A stretch of DNA of 20,570 nt. Origin: Methanomassiliicoccales archaeon UBA280 (GTDB lineage: Archaea > Thermoplasmatota > Thermoplasmata > SG8-5). How positions within the stretch are numbered: the first letter of the stretch is position 1; the number at the start of each line of letters is the position of its first letter. Below are positions 6,360 to 12,204 of the stretch, piece by piece. The notes below the pieces were generated by a model. That model did not search any database and was not told the origin of the DNA. It saw only the letters and a program-made list of their open reading frames with translations. The position numbers and the translations under genes are program-made. The stretch spans positions 1-20,570 of the forward strand of contig DAKD01000018.1 in NCBI GenBank assembly GCA_002499085.1, read 5' to 3'.

Positions 6360-6875
6360 TCATCTCAATCTTGCCAGCATCTCCGCGGCCCCTATGTCCA
6401 TCTTCGAGAAACCGAACCATCTCTTCCCCAGGTCCTTCAGGGATGCCCCGAAATGATAGACTGCCGTATGGTCAATGATTATCTGTACGCTGGTTCTCAC
6501 AGCCGTGTCGCTGCGCAGGACCGCGGACAGCATGGCAACGCCCTGCTCGGTGAAGGCGTAAGGCCTGTACTTCCTATATTTTCCCCGCCCGGTTTCTACG
6601 GTCGCAATTTGCGACCTTGTTGTCTCATCCTTCTCTAAGGTTGCATTTTGTGACCTTAAAAGCCCATATTCATCTTGAGACAGCTGAAACATGAATTGCT
6701 CTGGAAATCTATCTATGTTGCGCTTTACCTGTTGATTTAACCGTTTTACTTCTACATCATAGCATATCGCCAGATCGGAATCCAGCATCACCTGGACACC
6801 TCGAATCGTGTGTATCTTCCCCTGTATTCCGCCGTCCAATGCCAGTTCCGCGTTTATCTCCTTTCCCCCGGCCAT
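6360..6875 (-). CDS. ORF6N-domain (phage-type DNA-binding) protein
   Basis: The N-terminal domain matches the ORF6N family: IRGVQVMLDSDLAICYDVEV (about residues 24-43), then KRLNQQVKRNIDRFPEQFMF with QLSQDEY, an LRSQ segment, and the conserved YRPYAFTEQGVAMLSAVLRS. ORF6N proteins are phage and plasmid borne and thought to bind DNA as antirepressors or regulators, often exchanging domains with KilA-N and BRO proteins. The C-terminal 50 residues are not recognised. 171 residues. TATTTATATC on the opposite strand (ATATAAATA on minus, 6911-6919) lies about 36 bases before the ATG. The gene stands alone between two direct copies of a hairpin repeat, so it may have arrived as a single-gene cassette. 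Confidence 0.88.
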   Translation of the reverse strand: MAGGKEINAELALDGGIQGKIHTIRGVQVMLDSDLAICYDVEVKRLNQQVKRNIDRFPEQFMFQLSQDEYGLLRSQNATLEKDETTRSQIATVETGRGKYRKYRPYAFTEQGVAMLSAVLRSDTAVRTSVQIIIDHTAVYHFGASLKDLGKRWFGFSKMDIGAAEMLARLR

Positions 6876-6910
6876 ATTGCATCAACTTGGAGATGATATG
6901 CGCGGGCCGG

Positions 6911-6919
6911 TATTTATAT
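6911..6919 (-). promoter_or_regulatory. TATA box of the ORF6N gene
   Basis: Minus strand ATATAAATA, about 36 bases before the ATG at 6875, giving a short leader of roughly ten bases. Confidence 0.55.
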
Positions 6920-6939
6920 CGGAGCGGGGGGCGGGCGAA

Positions 6940-6999
6940 AGTTTTAAGCTCCATCCGAAGCAAGCTTCGGAACGTTTTTATCTCCATCCGAGCAACGGC
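6940..6999. repeat. Two stem-loop repeat units of the CATCCGA family
   Basis: Two adjacent units: GCTCCATCCGAAGCAAGCTT with its closing CGGAAC, then TTTTTATCTCCATCCGAGCA with CGGCTTCGGA. Each is a T-rich stretch, CTCCATCCGA, and a short inverted repeat. Related units occur at 9385-9416, 9954-9992, 16180-16240 and 20530-20570. Confidence 0.6.
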
Positions 7000-7021
7000 T
7001 TCGGAGCGGCGGGGCGGAGGG

Positions 7022-7062
7022 GTTTGCCAGCCCTTTACCGGGCTGGCGGCTGGTTTTTTGTG
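7022..7062 (+). repeat. Second copy of the terminator-like hairpin repeat
   Basis: GCCAGCCC-TTTACC-GGGCTGGC at 7026-7047, followed by GGCTGG and six T. It is nearly identical to 6301-6345 but does not follow any plus-strand gene, so it seems to be a duplicated block and not simply a local terminator. Confidence 0.65.
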
Positions 7063-7122
7063 GGGTTGGTTGGCGGGGCATGCCGCCAACACATCGGTGT
7101 GTGTGGCGCGAGGGAGGGCGAG

Positions 7123-7254
7123 CTAGCCCCATCCTTCCAGTTTTTTCTGGCTCTTCTTGCGCGCCATGTTCTTCGCAAGCTCCGCGAACCTCTCGACCTC
7201 TTTTCAGGAAAGGTCTGTCCAGCGTTTTCCATACCTGGCCCATTCACCGTTCAT
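7123..7254 (-). pseudogene. Small coupled frame interrupted by in-frame TGA
   Basis: An ATG at 7254 overlaps the stop of the winged-helix gene as ATGA. It reads MNGEWARYGKRWTDLS, meets TGA at 7204-7206, and continues in the same frame as KEVERFAELAKNMARKKS and QKKLEGWG to TAG at 7123. The composition on both sides of the TGA is protein-like, and the coupled overlap suggests a real second gene that has gained a stop. The last residues QKKLEGW equal the C-terminus of the methyltransferase at 10070, so it could also hold a relic of such a gene. No selenocysteine signal is visible. The function is unknown. Confidence 0.4.
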
Positions 7255-7847
7255 ATCTCCACGCCCCACAGTTCCCTGAGAAGAGGCTTGGCATAGGCGC
7301 CCTTGCCGTCGCAGAACATGTCTATCACTGTCTGGACCCTGTCCGTGAAATTGCCCTCCAAGGGCATTGCAGGGCCGGCCGAACCGTAGCAACATACCAG
7401 TGTGTTCCCGGGCTGGGCGGTTTCCAGGTAATTTTTGATGCCGGCCGGATCATCGGCATAGAACGACACCTCACCGGGCCTGTAGTAAGCTGAATACCTG
7501 GCCATGGCCGTTCCCAGGCAGAATATCGCTCCCTTACCGCCCAGTTCTTCGATCACAAGCTCTTCATGGGCGGCCACCTTCACGCGGAACGCCCTGAGCT
7601 CGTCCATGCGCCTGAACAGGGCCACATACCTCAGTAGGCCCACCGGGTCTGCCAGGACGTACCTGGAGCCATCCGGCCCCGTGGAGCGTTCCACGTAACC
7701 GAGCCTCTGCAATTCCGTGATGACCTTGCTCACCTGGCCTGCGGATACACTGTTCCCGCAGAGCTTCCGCAGCCCAAGCTGGGAGAACCTGTTCGCGGAC
7801 AGTGCCGCCTTCATCACCATCATGGTCTTCAGCTGTATGTGCTTCAT
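7251..7847 (-). CDS. Winged-helix regulator, AbiEi-like
   Basis: A 198-residue protein with an N-terminal winged helix (about 10-70: RFSQLGLRKLCGNSVSAGQV, then SKVITELQRLGYVERS) and a C-terminal region resembling the AbiEi-type antitoxin C-domain (LGTAMARYSAYYRPGEVSFY near 110-129 and DRVQTVIDMFCDGKGAYA near 168-185). AbiEi antitoxins repress their operon and counter an AbiEii nucleotidyltransferase, but no such toxin follows here; only a small TGA-broken frame is coupled to it. The ATG at 7847 has GGTGA five bases upstream. The promoter region holds a perfect inverted repeat (7869-7884) and a TATA box, consistent with autoregulation. Assignment to AbiEi is by pattern only. Confidence 0.7.
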   Translation of the reverse strand: MKHIQLKTMMVMKAALSANRFSQLGLRKLCGNSVSAGQVSKVITELQRLGYVERSTGPDGSRYVLADPVGLLRYVALFRRMDELRAFRVKVAAHEELVIEELGGKGAIFCLGTAMARYSAYYRPGEVSFYADDPAGIKNYLETAQPGNTLVCCYGSAGPAMPLEGNFTDRVQTVIDMFCDGKGAYAKPLLRELWGVEI

Positions 7848-7868
7848 AATTCACCTTTTGCTGAAACA

Positions 7869-7900
7869 TTCACTAAATAGTGAAAGTAGTATAAATAAGG
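7869..7900 (-). promoter_or_regulatory. Palindromic operator and TATA box
   Basis: The perfect 16-bp inverted repeat TTCACTAAATAGTGAA (7869-7884) lies just downstream of the minus-strand TATA (TTATTTATAC, 7889-7898) and upstream of the winged-helix gene. The TATA core could also serve the plus strand towards the 7993 frame. Confidence 0.6.
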
Positions 7901-7992
7901 TTCGGTACAGGCCGGACATCACAGCAACAGGAATTGCACAGAAAGGTTCCCAGAAAGGTTCCCAGAAAAGTTCCCAGAAAATCATCGCGATA

Positions 7993-8151
7993 ATGGAACT
8001 GAACCCGGAAGTGACCATTGACCAGCTGGCGCAAGAACTCGGAATATCCGCCCGCGCTGTAAAGAAGCAGATTTCCAAACTCAAAGAGAACGGCCTTCTC
8101 CGCCGCATCGGTCCGGACAAGGGCGGGCGGTGGGTCGTGAGGCGGAAGTGA
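7993..8151 (+). pseudogene. Winged-helix C-terminal remnant
   Basis: The frame encodes three KGSQ/KSSQ repeats (from about 7939) and then MELNPEVTIDQLAQELGISA, RAVKKQISKLKENGLLRRIG and GRWVVRRK. This is the usual C-terminal tail of AlbA_2/RecG-like or Fic-type regulators, in which a GSQKGSQK linker leads into a winged helix. Here the N-terminal domain is missing. The open frame upstream runs antisense through the AbiEi-like gene and is not related. From the ATG at 7993 a 52-residue stand-alone helix protein could still be made, so a functional mini-regulator is possible, but a truncated remnant is more likely. Confidence 0.5.
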
Positions 8152-8163
8152 ACGCGGGGCGGA

Positions 8164-8441
8164 TCAACTCCAACGTTCCAGGTTCTTTTGCTTGTATAAT
8201 TTCTCAAACCGCTTGATTGAGAGGTCCAGGTACTTCGTCTCAAGTTCAATCCCGATGAATTTCCTTCCAAACATTGCCGCTGCCAGGCCGGTTGTGCTAC
8301 TGCCCGTGAACGGGTCTAATATGAGGTCGTCCTCGCATGTGCTGGCGAGGACAACGCGTTTCAGCAGATCCAGGGACTTCTGAGTCGGGTGCTTGCCGGA
8401 CTTTTTTCATCTGGCTTAGGTGTGGTAATCGCCCACACCAC
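8164..8441 (-). pseudogene. Truncated, frameshifted DNA methyltransferase
   Basis: The minus strand reads VWAITTPKPDEK, loses one base, then continues KHPTQKSLDLLKRVVLAS, LDPFTGSSTTGLAAAMFGRK and so on to KQKNLERWS and TGA at 8164. It corresponds closely to the last third of the intact methyltransferase at 10070-10894 (VWAIPTPKPEEK ... KQKKLEGWA). Everything before the VWAI block, including the DPPY catalytic motif, is absent; homology ends near 8441. It is therefore a dead relic of a second copy or of an earlier restriction-modification locus, and it is not a simple recent duplicate because many codons differ. Confidence 0.85.
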
Positions 8442-8662
8442 AAAATTTTATATTGCACTGCAAGGAGGGAAATAATTACATATTGTTTCCCTCTAAACAG
8501 AACTCAACCAGGTCCGTTATATCGGGGGAGACCCGACCTGGGCAGCGTATCCCAAATACTTTCGGGAACCCCCAATGCATGTTTATATCATGACCGCCGC
8601 ATGTAAGTTGCAGGCAAGCACACGGACAAGGAAAATGTGAACATGGAATTACGGGGAGAATG
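8442..8662 (+). other. Gene-free stretch with two hairpins
   Basis: No convincing gene. GAGGGAAA (from 8466) pairs with TTTCCCTC (to 8494) around a 13-base loop, and CCAGGTC pairs with GACCTGG across 8508-8541. A short block AAATACTTTCGGGAACCCCC (8553-8572) recurs in near-identical form, inverted, at about 14973-14992. This could be the end of a lost mobile element or a structured RNA. Confidence 0.35.
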
Positions 8663-8694
8663 TTTAAATATACCTAAGTATAATACGGTATACT
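8663..8694 (+). promoter_or_regulatory. TATA box and operator of the RHH/RelE pair
   Basis: TTTAAATATA (8663-8672) lies about 30 bases before the ATG at 8703, so the transcript should be leaderless. AGTATA at 8678-8683 and TATACT at 8689-8694 form an inverted repeat with a six-base spacer in the space where a repressor would block initiation. Confidence 0.6.
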
Positions 8695-8702
8695 GTGGTA
8701 TA

Positions 8703-8942
8703 ATGAGGGCGACTACAATAAAGATATACGAGGATACGAAAAGCGACCTGGACACATTCCGCGAGTACAAGAACGAGAGCTATGACGAGGTTATCAAGAA
8801 GGTTGTTTACATCGCGAAAAACGTGAAAACCGAACCTGAGCTGAGCATAGAAACGGTCGAGGCGATAGAGAAGGCGAGGGAGAGGATGAGGAAGGGGAAG
8901 TTCCTCACCGAAGAGGAAGCAAAACAAAGGCTCGGACTCTGA
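8703..8942 (+). CDS. Antitoxin of RelBE-type pair (ribbon-helix-helix-like)
   Basis: A 79-residue protein beginning MRATTIKIYEDTKSDLDTFR and continuing with a helix YDEVIKKVVYIAKNVK, then an acidic/basic tail (EKARERMRKGKFLTEEEAKQ RLGL). The first 45 residues look like the ribbon-helix-helix DNA-binding domain used by RelB/VapB antitoxins in archaea, and the tail would wrap the toxin. An ATG further upstream (8637) is in frame, but the TATA box lies after it, so 8703 is chosen. Its TGA shares one base with the ATG of the next gene (TGATG). It should repress its own operon through the inverted repeat just upstream. Confidence 0.85.
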   Translation: MRATTIKIYEDTKSDLDTFREYKNESYDEVIKKVVYIAKNVKTEPELSIETVEAIEKARERMRKGKFLTEEEAKQRLGL

Positions 8943-9196
8943 TGTACAGAATTATATTTGACAAGGCGGCCATCGATTTCCTGTCCGGGCTCGACCGCGA
9001 CCTCCGGAAAAGGATATTCGACAAGGCCATATCAGCCAAAGATGACCCTTTTCGTTATTTCGAGCGCATGGCCGGAAGAACAGACTACAAGCTGCGGGTT
9101 GGGGATTACCGCGTGATAGCGGACATCTCGCGGGAGAACATGACTGTTGAGGTCACTCTGATAGGGCACAGGAAGAATGTGTACAGGAAGGGGTGA
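8942..9196 (+). CDS. relE: RelE/ParE-family toxin
   Basis: An 84-residue RelE-superfamily mRNA interferase. MYRIIFDKAAIDFLSGLDRD is the typical first strand and helices, followed by KRIFDKAISAKDDPFRYFER, then YKLRVGDYRVIADIS and VEVTLIGHRKNVYRKG. RelE cleaves mRNA in the ribosomal A site; the basic and aromatic residues in RVGDYRVI and GHRKNVYR are those expected for catalysis or RNA binding. The start overlaps the antitoxin stop by one base, a classic TA arrangement. Length is normal for the family and no damage is visible. The gene symbol is by family only. Confidence 0.92.
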   Translation: MYRIIFDKAAIDFLSGLDRDLRKRIFDKAISAKDDPFRYFERMAGRTDYKLRVGDYRVIADISRENMTVEVTLIGHRKNVYRKG

Positions 9197-9211
9197 GGGG
9201 CGGCCGGTCAT

Positions 9212-9233
9212 AACCAAGTTATAATCAAGTTAT
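9212..9233 (+). repeat. 11-bp tandem repeat, left copy
   Basis: AACCAAGTTAT followed directly by AATCAAGTTAT. Similar in spacing and core (AGTTAT) to the exact tandem AAGTTAGTTAT pair at 11192-11213 before the restriction-modification genes. Confidence 0.6.
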
Positions 9234-9269
9234 AACCATCATAATATTCTCCGTCGCTGATCCCCTGGC

Positions 9270-9425
9270 ATGGAAGAGATTCCCACCCCCGCCAAGGTCC
9301 GGGCCGGAGACGGCTTCTATTATGACGAGGGGGGGAATTCCTGCGCGGTGTGCGTGCGCTGCGGGGAGCCCATAGACCTGCAGCATTTTTATCGATATCC
9401 GAACCTGCGGTTCGGACGTTCTTAG
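9270..9425 (+). pseudogene. 51-codon cysteine-containing frame running into a stem-loop repeat
   Basis: The frame MEEIPTPAKVRAGDGFYYDE continues with a cysteine cluster (CAVCVRCGEPIDLQHF) and then reads through a stem-loop repeat unit (9385-9416) to TAG. The first 40 residues look like real protein and could be a metal-binding segment. The end is repeat sequence, so the gene is probably truncated by it. No ribosome binding site is seen. The family is unknown. Confidence 0.3.
9385..9416 (+). repeat. Stem-loop repeat unit of the CATCCGA family
   Basis: TTTTTATCGATATCCGAACC followed by TGCGGTTCGGA: a T-rich stretch, then TCCGAAC/GTTCGGA-type inverted repeat. Same design as the units at 6965-6999 and, inverted, 16180-16210. 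Confidence 0.6.
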
Positions 9426-10069
9426 CCCGATGTAGGCTGGAATTGGGTCTTGGGCCTGGACGGGGCAAGATCTGAGAGCCAACCATCCCTGAGAGCGGTT
9501 CCGGCCTCCGCCATCAAACCCCGTCTGAATGCGTTCTGATAATATCTGGAGGGCGGGGTTGTGGCCCGGGTCCGGACCCGGGCTGGTGATGATTGAGCTC
9601 AAACTTAGGAAGCCTCGCCTGAAGGGCGGGGAGGTGTTGACATCGGCGGACGACCTGGGGAGGGGGATGCGGCGCCCAGCCGACCCTCTTTGTAACTCCG
9701 TTTCGGGTTCGGCCCACTCCAAACACCCCTTGGCATGGCCCGGTGTAGCATCACGTATTTCGACACGCTGGACGAGGGGGCTGAGAGTATGAGATGAGAT
9801 TATAATCAAATGCTAATTTCATGGTAATGAATAAAATTGAAATATCTGAACTAAAAAATGAAATAGGGGTTAGCGATCATTTATACGCAGTAGACATAAC
9901 CTGACGGCTAAGTCGTAATAGATGATATGTGCTGGAATTATTTAAAGATTATGCCCTTTTATCTACATCCAAAGCCCTGCGGGGCATTTGGAATTAATCG
10001 GTATCGGAACGCGGTTCCGAACGGGTGAGGATGCCGAGGGGGTTGTGGGGGGCGAGGATGTATGTCGAA
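9426..10069. other. 644-base stretch without a convincing gene; IS-end-like hairpin and repeat relics
   Basis: CCTCGCC-TGAAG-GGCGGGG near 9614-9632, followed by AGGTGTTGAC, resembles the right-end hairpin found after IS200/IS605-family transposase genes, but no transposase is present. A stem-loop repeat relic lies at 9954-9992, and TCGGAACGCGGTTCCGA (10004-10020) is palindromic. A 27-codon AT-rich frame at 9821-9904 (MVMNKIEISELKNEIGVSDH...) matches the base composition of the AT-rich module and may be a gene fragment. Longer open frames here look like shadows. Confidence 0.4.
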
Positions 10070-10894
10070 CTACGCCCAGCCTTCCAACTTCTTCTGCTTG
10101 TGCAATTTTTCAAACCGTTTTATGGAGAGCTCTAGATACTTCGGCTCGGTATCAATCCCAATGAACTTTCTCCCATACATTGCAGCGGCCAGGCCGGTCG
10201 TTGAACTCCCCGTGAACGGGTCGAGAATTACATCGCCCTCGTTGGTGCTGGCCAGGACAATCCGCTTCAGCAGTTCGAGGGATTTCTGGGTGGGGTGCTT
10301 GCCGAAGCGTTTCTCTTCGGGTTTAGGTGTGGGTATCGCCCACACCGAACGCATCTGTTTGCCGGGCTTCTTGATGAAATCGCCAGGCCATTTGCCGTTT
10401 TTCATAATTTCGTAGTTGAAAGTGTGCTTGCCGTTCTTGGACTTCCGCGCCCACAGAACAGTTTCGTGACTTGCCGTGAAGAACCGCGTGCTCAGGTTCG
10501 GCGCGGCATTGGGCTTGTACCAGGCAATGTCGTTCAGCATGTGGAAGTCCTGCAATTGCAACGCGAACCCGCAGGCATATACTGAATGATAAGTCCCGGA
10601 AATCCAGATTGTCCCGTTCTTCTTCAGGACCCTCTTGCAGGCCGCAATCCAGGCCATGTGGAATTCGAAATCTTTCTTGATGCCCTGGCTTACATCCCAG
10701 TCCCCCTTCTTCACGGGCACGCGTTTCCCGGCGTGGCACGTGAAACCGCCGTTGGAGAGGTTGTAGGGCGGGTCCGCGAAAATCATGTCGACGGACTCGG
10801 AGGGGAGGGAGGCCAGGAGGGCGAGGCAGTCGGCATGGAAGAGGGTGAAGTCGGGAGCTTCAAAGTATGGCTTAACCTGTGATTTGGCCATCAT
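10070..10894 (-). CDS. DNA adenine methyltransferase, beta class (DpnA-like)
   Basis: A 274-residue site-specific DNA methyltransferase. The catalytic motif DPPY (41-44, followed by NLSNGG) comes before the SAM-binding motif DPFTGSSTTG (225-234), the order of beta-class enzymes. DPPY indicates N6-adenine (or N4-cytosine) methylation. The blocks KKGDWD, NGTIWISGTYHSVYACG, NDIAWYKPNAAPNLSTRFFT and GKHPTQKS recall M.DpnA/M2.MboI-type enzymes, some of which act on GATC, but the target here cannot be read from sequence. The gene overlaps the preceding HTH gene by ATGA, so both are co-translated. A truncated relative lies at 8164-8441. It ends in TAG. It probably protects against the product of the divergent gene at 11312 if that is a nuclease. 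Confidence 0.92.
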   Translation of the reverse strand: MMAKSQVKPYFEAPDFTLFHADCLALLASLPSESVDMIFADPPYNLSNGGFTCHAGKRVPVKKGDWDVSQGIKKDFEFHMAWIAACKRVLKKNGTIWISGTYHSVYACGFALQLQDFHMLNDIAWYKPNAAPNLSTRFFTASHETVLWARKSKNGKHTFNYEIMKNGKWPGDFIKKPGKQMRSVWAIPTPKPEEKRFGKHPTQKSLELLKRIVLASTNEGDVILDPFTGSSTTGLAAAMYGRKFIGIDTEPKYLELSIKRFEKLHKQKKLEGWA

Positions 10895-11163
10895 TCACCC
10901 CCGCTCATTTTATGAATCTCCAAAAGGAGCTGTTTGCCCTTTTTCGATAAAGAGAACATCTTGCTCTTTCTGCGATCTGGCGTCAGATTGTCAATGAGTT
11001 CTTTTTCAGACAATTCTTTTAGGATTGTGCTAACGCGTGAAATCGGAACTTTGAATTCCAACTTCAATTCGGTTGGCGTTTTAACTCTCTCATTGAGACT
11101 TTCAAGAATGGAAAGTCGGATTTCACTGGCTTTGATGAAACTGATCAATTCCCAATCGGGCAT
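10891..11163 (-). CDS. Winged-helix regulator of the methyltransferase operon
   Basis: A 90-residue ArsR/MarR-like winged helix: ASEIRLSILESLNERVKTPT, then ELKLEFKVPISRVSTILKEL, EKELIDNLTPDRRKSKMFSL and SKKGKQLLLEIHK. This is the classic set of helices plus wing of archaeal HTH regulators. It lies first in the operon with the methyltransferase (ATGA overlap) and divergent from the AT-rich gene at 11312. That position matches a control protein that tunes restriction-modification expression. Two exact 11-bp tandem repeats in the intergenic space are candidate operators. The ATG at 11163 begins MPDWELISFIKASEIR, a natural start. No effector domain is present. Confidence 0.85.
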   Translation of the reverse strand: MPDWELISFIKASEIRLSILESLNERVKTPTELKLEFKVPISRVSTILKELSEKELIDNLTPDRRKSKMFSLSKKGKQLLLEIHKMSGGE

Positions 11164-11191
11164 CGGACCATAAAACAGGCCCGATCTTTTT

Positions 11192-11213
11192 AAGTTAGTT
11201 ATAAGTTAGTTAT
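11192..11213 (+). promoter_or_regulatory. 11-bp tandem repeat between divergent genes, candidate operator
   Basis: AAGTTAGTTAT occurs twice with no gap, about one helical turn each, in the divergent promoter region. A regulator dimer pair could bind here on one face of the DNA. TATTTAAATA (near 11230-11240) is a likely TATA box for the rightward gene. Confidence 0.5.
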
Positions 11214-11311
11214 AATTGAGTGTTAATCAATATTTAAATAAGTTATATTTAATATTAAACCATCTATTTCAATGCAAATTTCTTCTTGTTATCAGGCATT
11301 GGGTAAGAAGA

Positions 11312-11959
11312 ATGGCACTCACCGAAATAGAATTGTCAATTAATCAAGAGGGAATGACTAGAGCAAAGATTAGAAAAATTGTTGTGGGGCATTTTTTGGA
11401 AGAATTGTCTGGCCCAGCCAAAGATGAAACATACAATCGGTATCATTACACTGTGGAAAAATCCCAACGGTGGAATGTTGTTTTAATTCGACCAGCGAAT
11501 TTAAAATTAGGTTTTGATTTTAGAATTGATGTTACAAATATCAAATTTTCAAAAAGAACTAATGCCCCATCTCATCTGGACTTTTTCAACGATTTAAAAT
11601 TTAAGCATGAACAGAATCCCGAGTATGCAGAGAAAGTTAGAATTGGTATAATTCGTGTCTTAAAAATGGAAGAACCTTCTGATGTATTACGCGATATTAA
11701 TGATGAAGGTATTGGCATGAGCCCTGAATTGTTACTAAAGGTATCAAAATGGTTTGCCATTGAAATGGATATTAGATATTGGAATGGATGGGGGCGAACT
11801 AAATATTTTGTTTGGCTGGAATTAATGAAGAAATATGATTATAGATTTTCTCCAACAGACAAAGGATATGCTTTCATTGATTCCGCAGGAAATATTGTTA
11901 AAGAGGAAAAAGCTACTGACCTTTTATTAAATCAGGGCACATTAATAGATTGCTTTTAA
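11312..11959 (+). CDS. AT-rich gene of unknown family, candidate restriction endonuclease
   Basis: A 215-residue soluble protein from the ATG at 11312 (MALTEIELSINQEGMTRAKI). The frame is open back to 11216, but the upstream part overlaps the promoter and looks noncoding. I recognise no family. Visible features: a charged N-terminal helix region, a beta-rich middle (WNVVLIRPANLKLGFDFRID followed by VTNIKFS), and a C-terminal half with WFAIEMDIRYWNGWG and FVWLELMKKYDY. Acidic residues in strands (FDFRID, AIEMDIR) could belong to a nuclease core, but no clear PD-(D/E)XK or HNH motif stands out. Its strong AT bias differs from nearly all neighbours. Divergent pairing with an HTH-methyltransferase operon makes a restriction enzyme the simplest guess. 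Function unproven. Confidence 0.6.
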   Translation: MALTEIELSINQEGMTRAKIRKIVVGHFLEELSGPAKDETYNRYHYTVEKSQRWNVVLIRPANLKLGFDFRIDVTNIKFSKRTNAPSHLDFFNDLKFKHEQNPEYAEKVRIGIIRVLKMEEPSDVLRDINDEGIGMSPELLLKVSKWFAIEMDIRYWNGWGRTKYFVWLELMKKYDYRFSPTDKGYAFIDSAGNIVKEEKATDLLLNQGTLIDCF

Positions 11960-12204
11960 AAATCATGAAATAGCCCTGGCACCGCCCTGGCCAATCATGC
12001 CCCGGCTGTAAGGCCGGGGTGATAATGCCAGATTTTGAAAATCTGGCTATTGTGATGCACAGCGCACATGAATCCCTTCAAACCCTGCCTGTCAGGGCCG
12101 GGTATGAGGCCCTACCCAACGTTCACAGTGGCCTCCGATGTAGGTGCTCTTGCACAGAGGGCTATTCTTTCAATCTTTTGTGTGTGCACGGGCACCCTGC
12201 CAAT
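11960..12204. other. Gap with two perfect hairpins, IS-end-like
   Basis: No gene seen. CCCCGGC-TGTAAG-GCCGGGG (12000-12020) is a perfect stem, closely followed by GCCAGATTTT-G-AAAATCTGGC (12028-12048), a 10-bp inverted repeat. The first resembles hairpins at about 9614 and 15005-15040, and may be an IS200/IS605-type end; either hairpin could act as a terminator between the convergent genes. Confidence 0.4.

Noticed and set aside
7204..7206. Selenocysteine decoding of the in-frame TGA
   Set aside because: No SECIS-like element is visible and the context is not a known selenoprotein; a nonsense change is simpler.
9225..9809. 194-residue minus-strand frame
   Set aside because: Runs through a stem-loop repeat and IS-like hairpin; no conserved pattern, no ribosome binding site, composition of noncoding GC-rich DNA.
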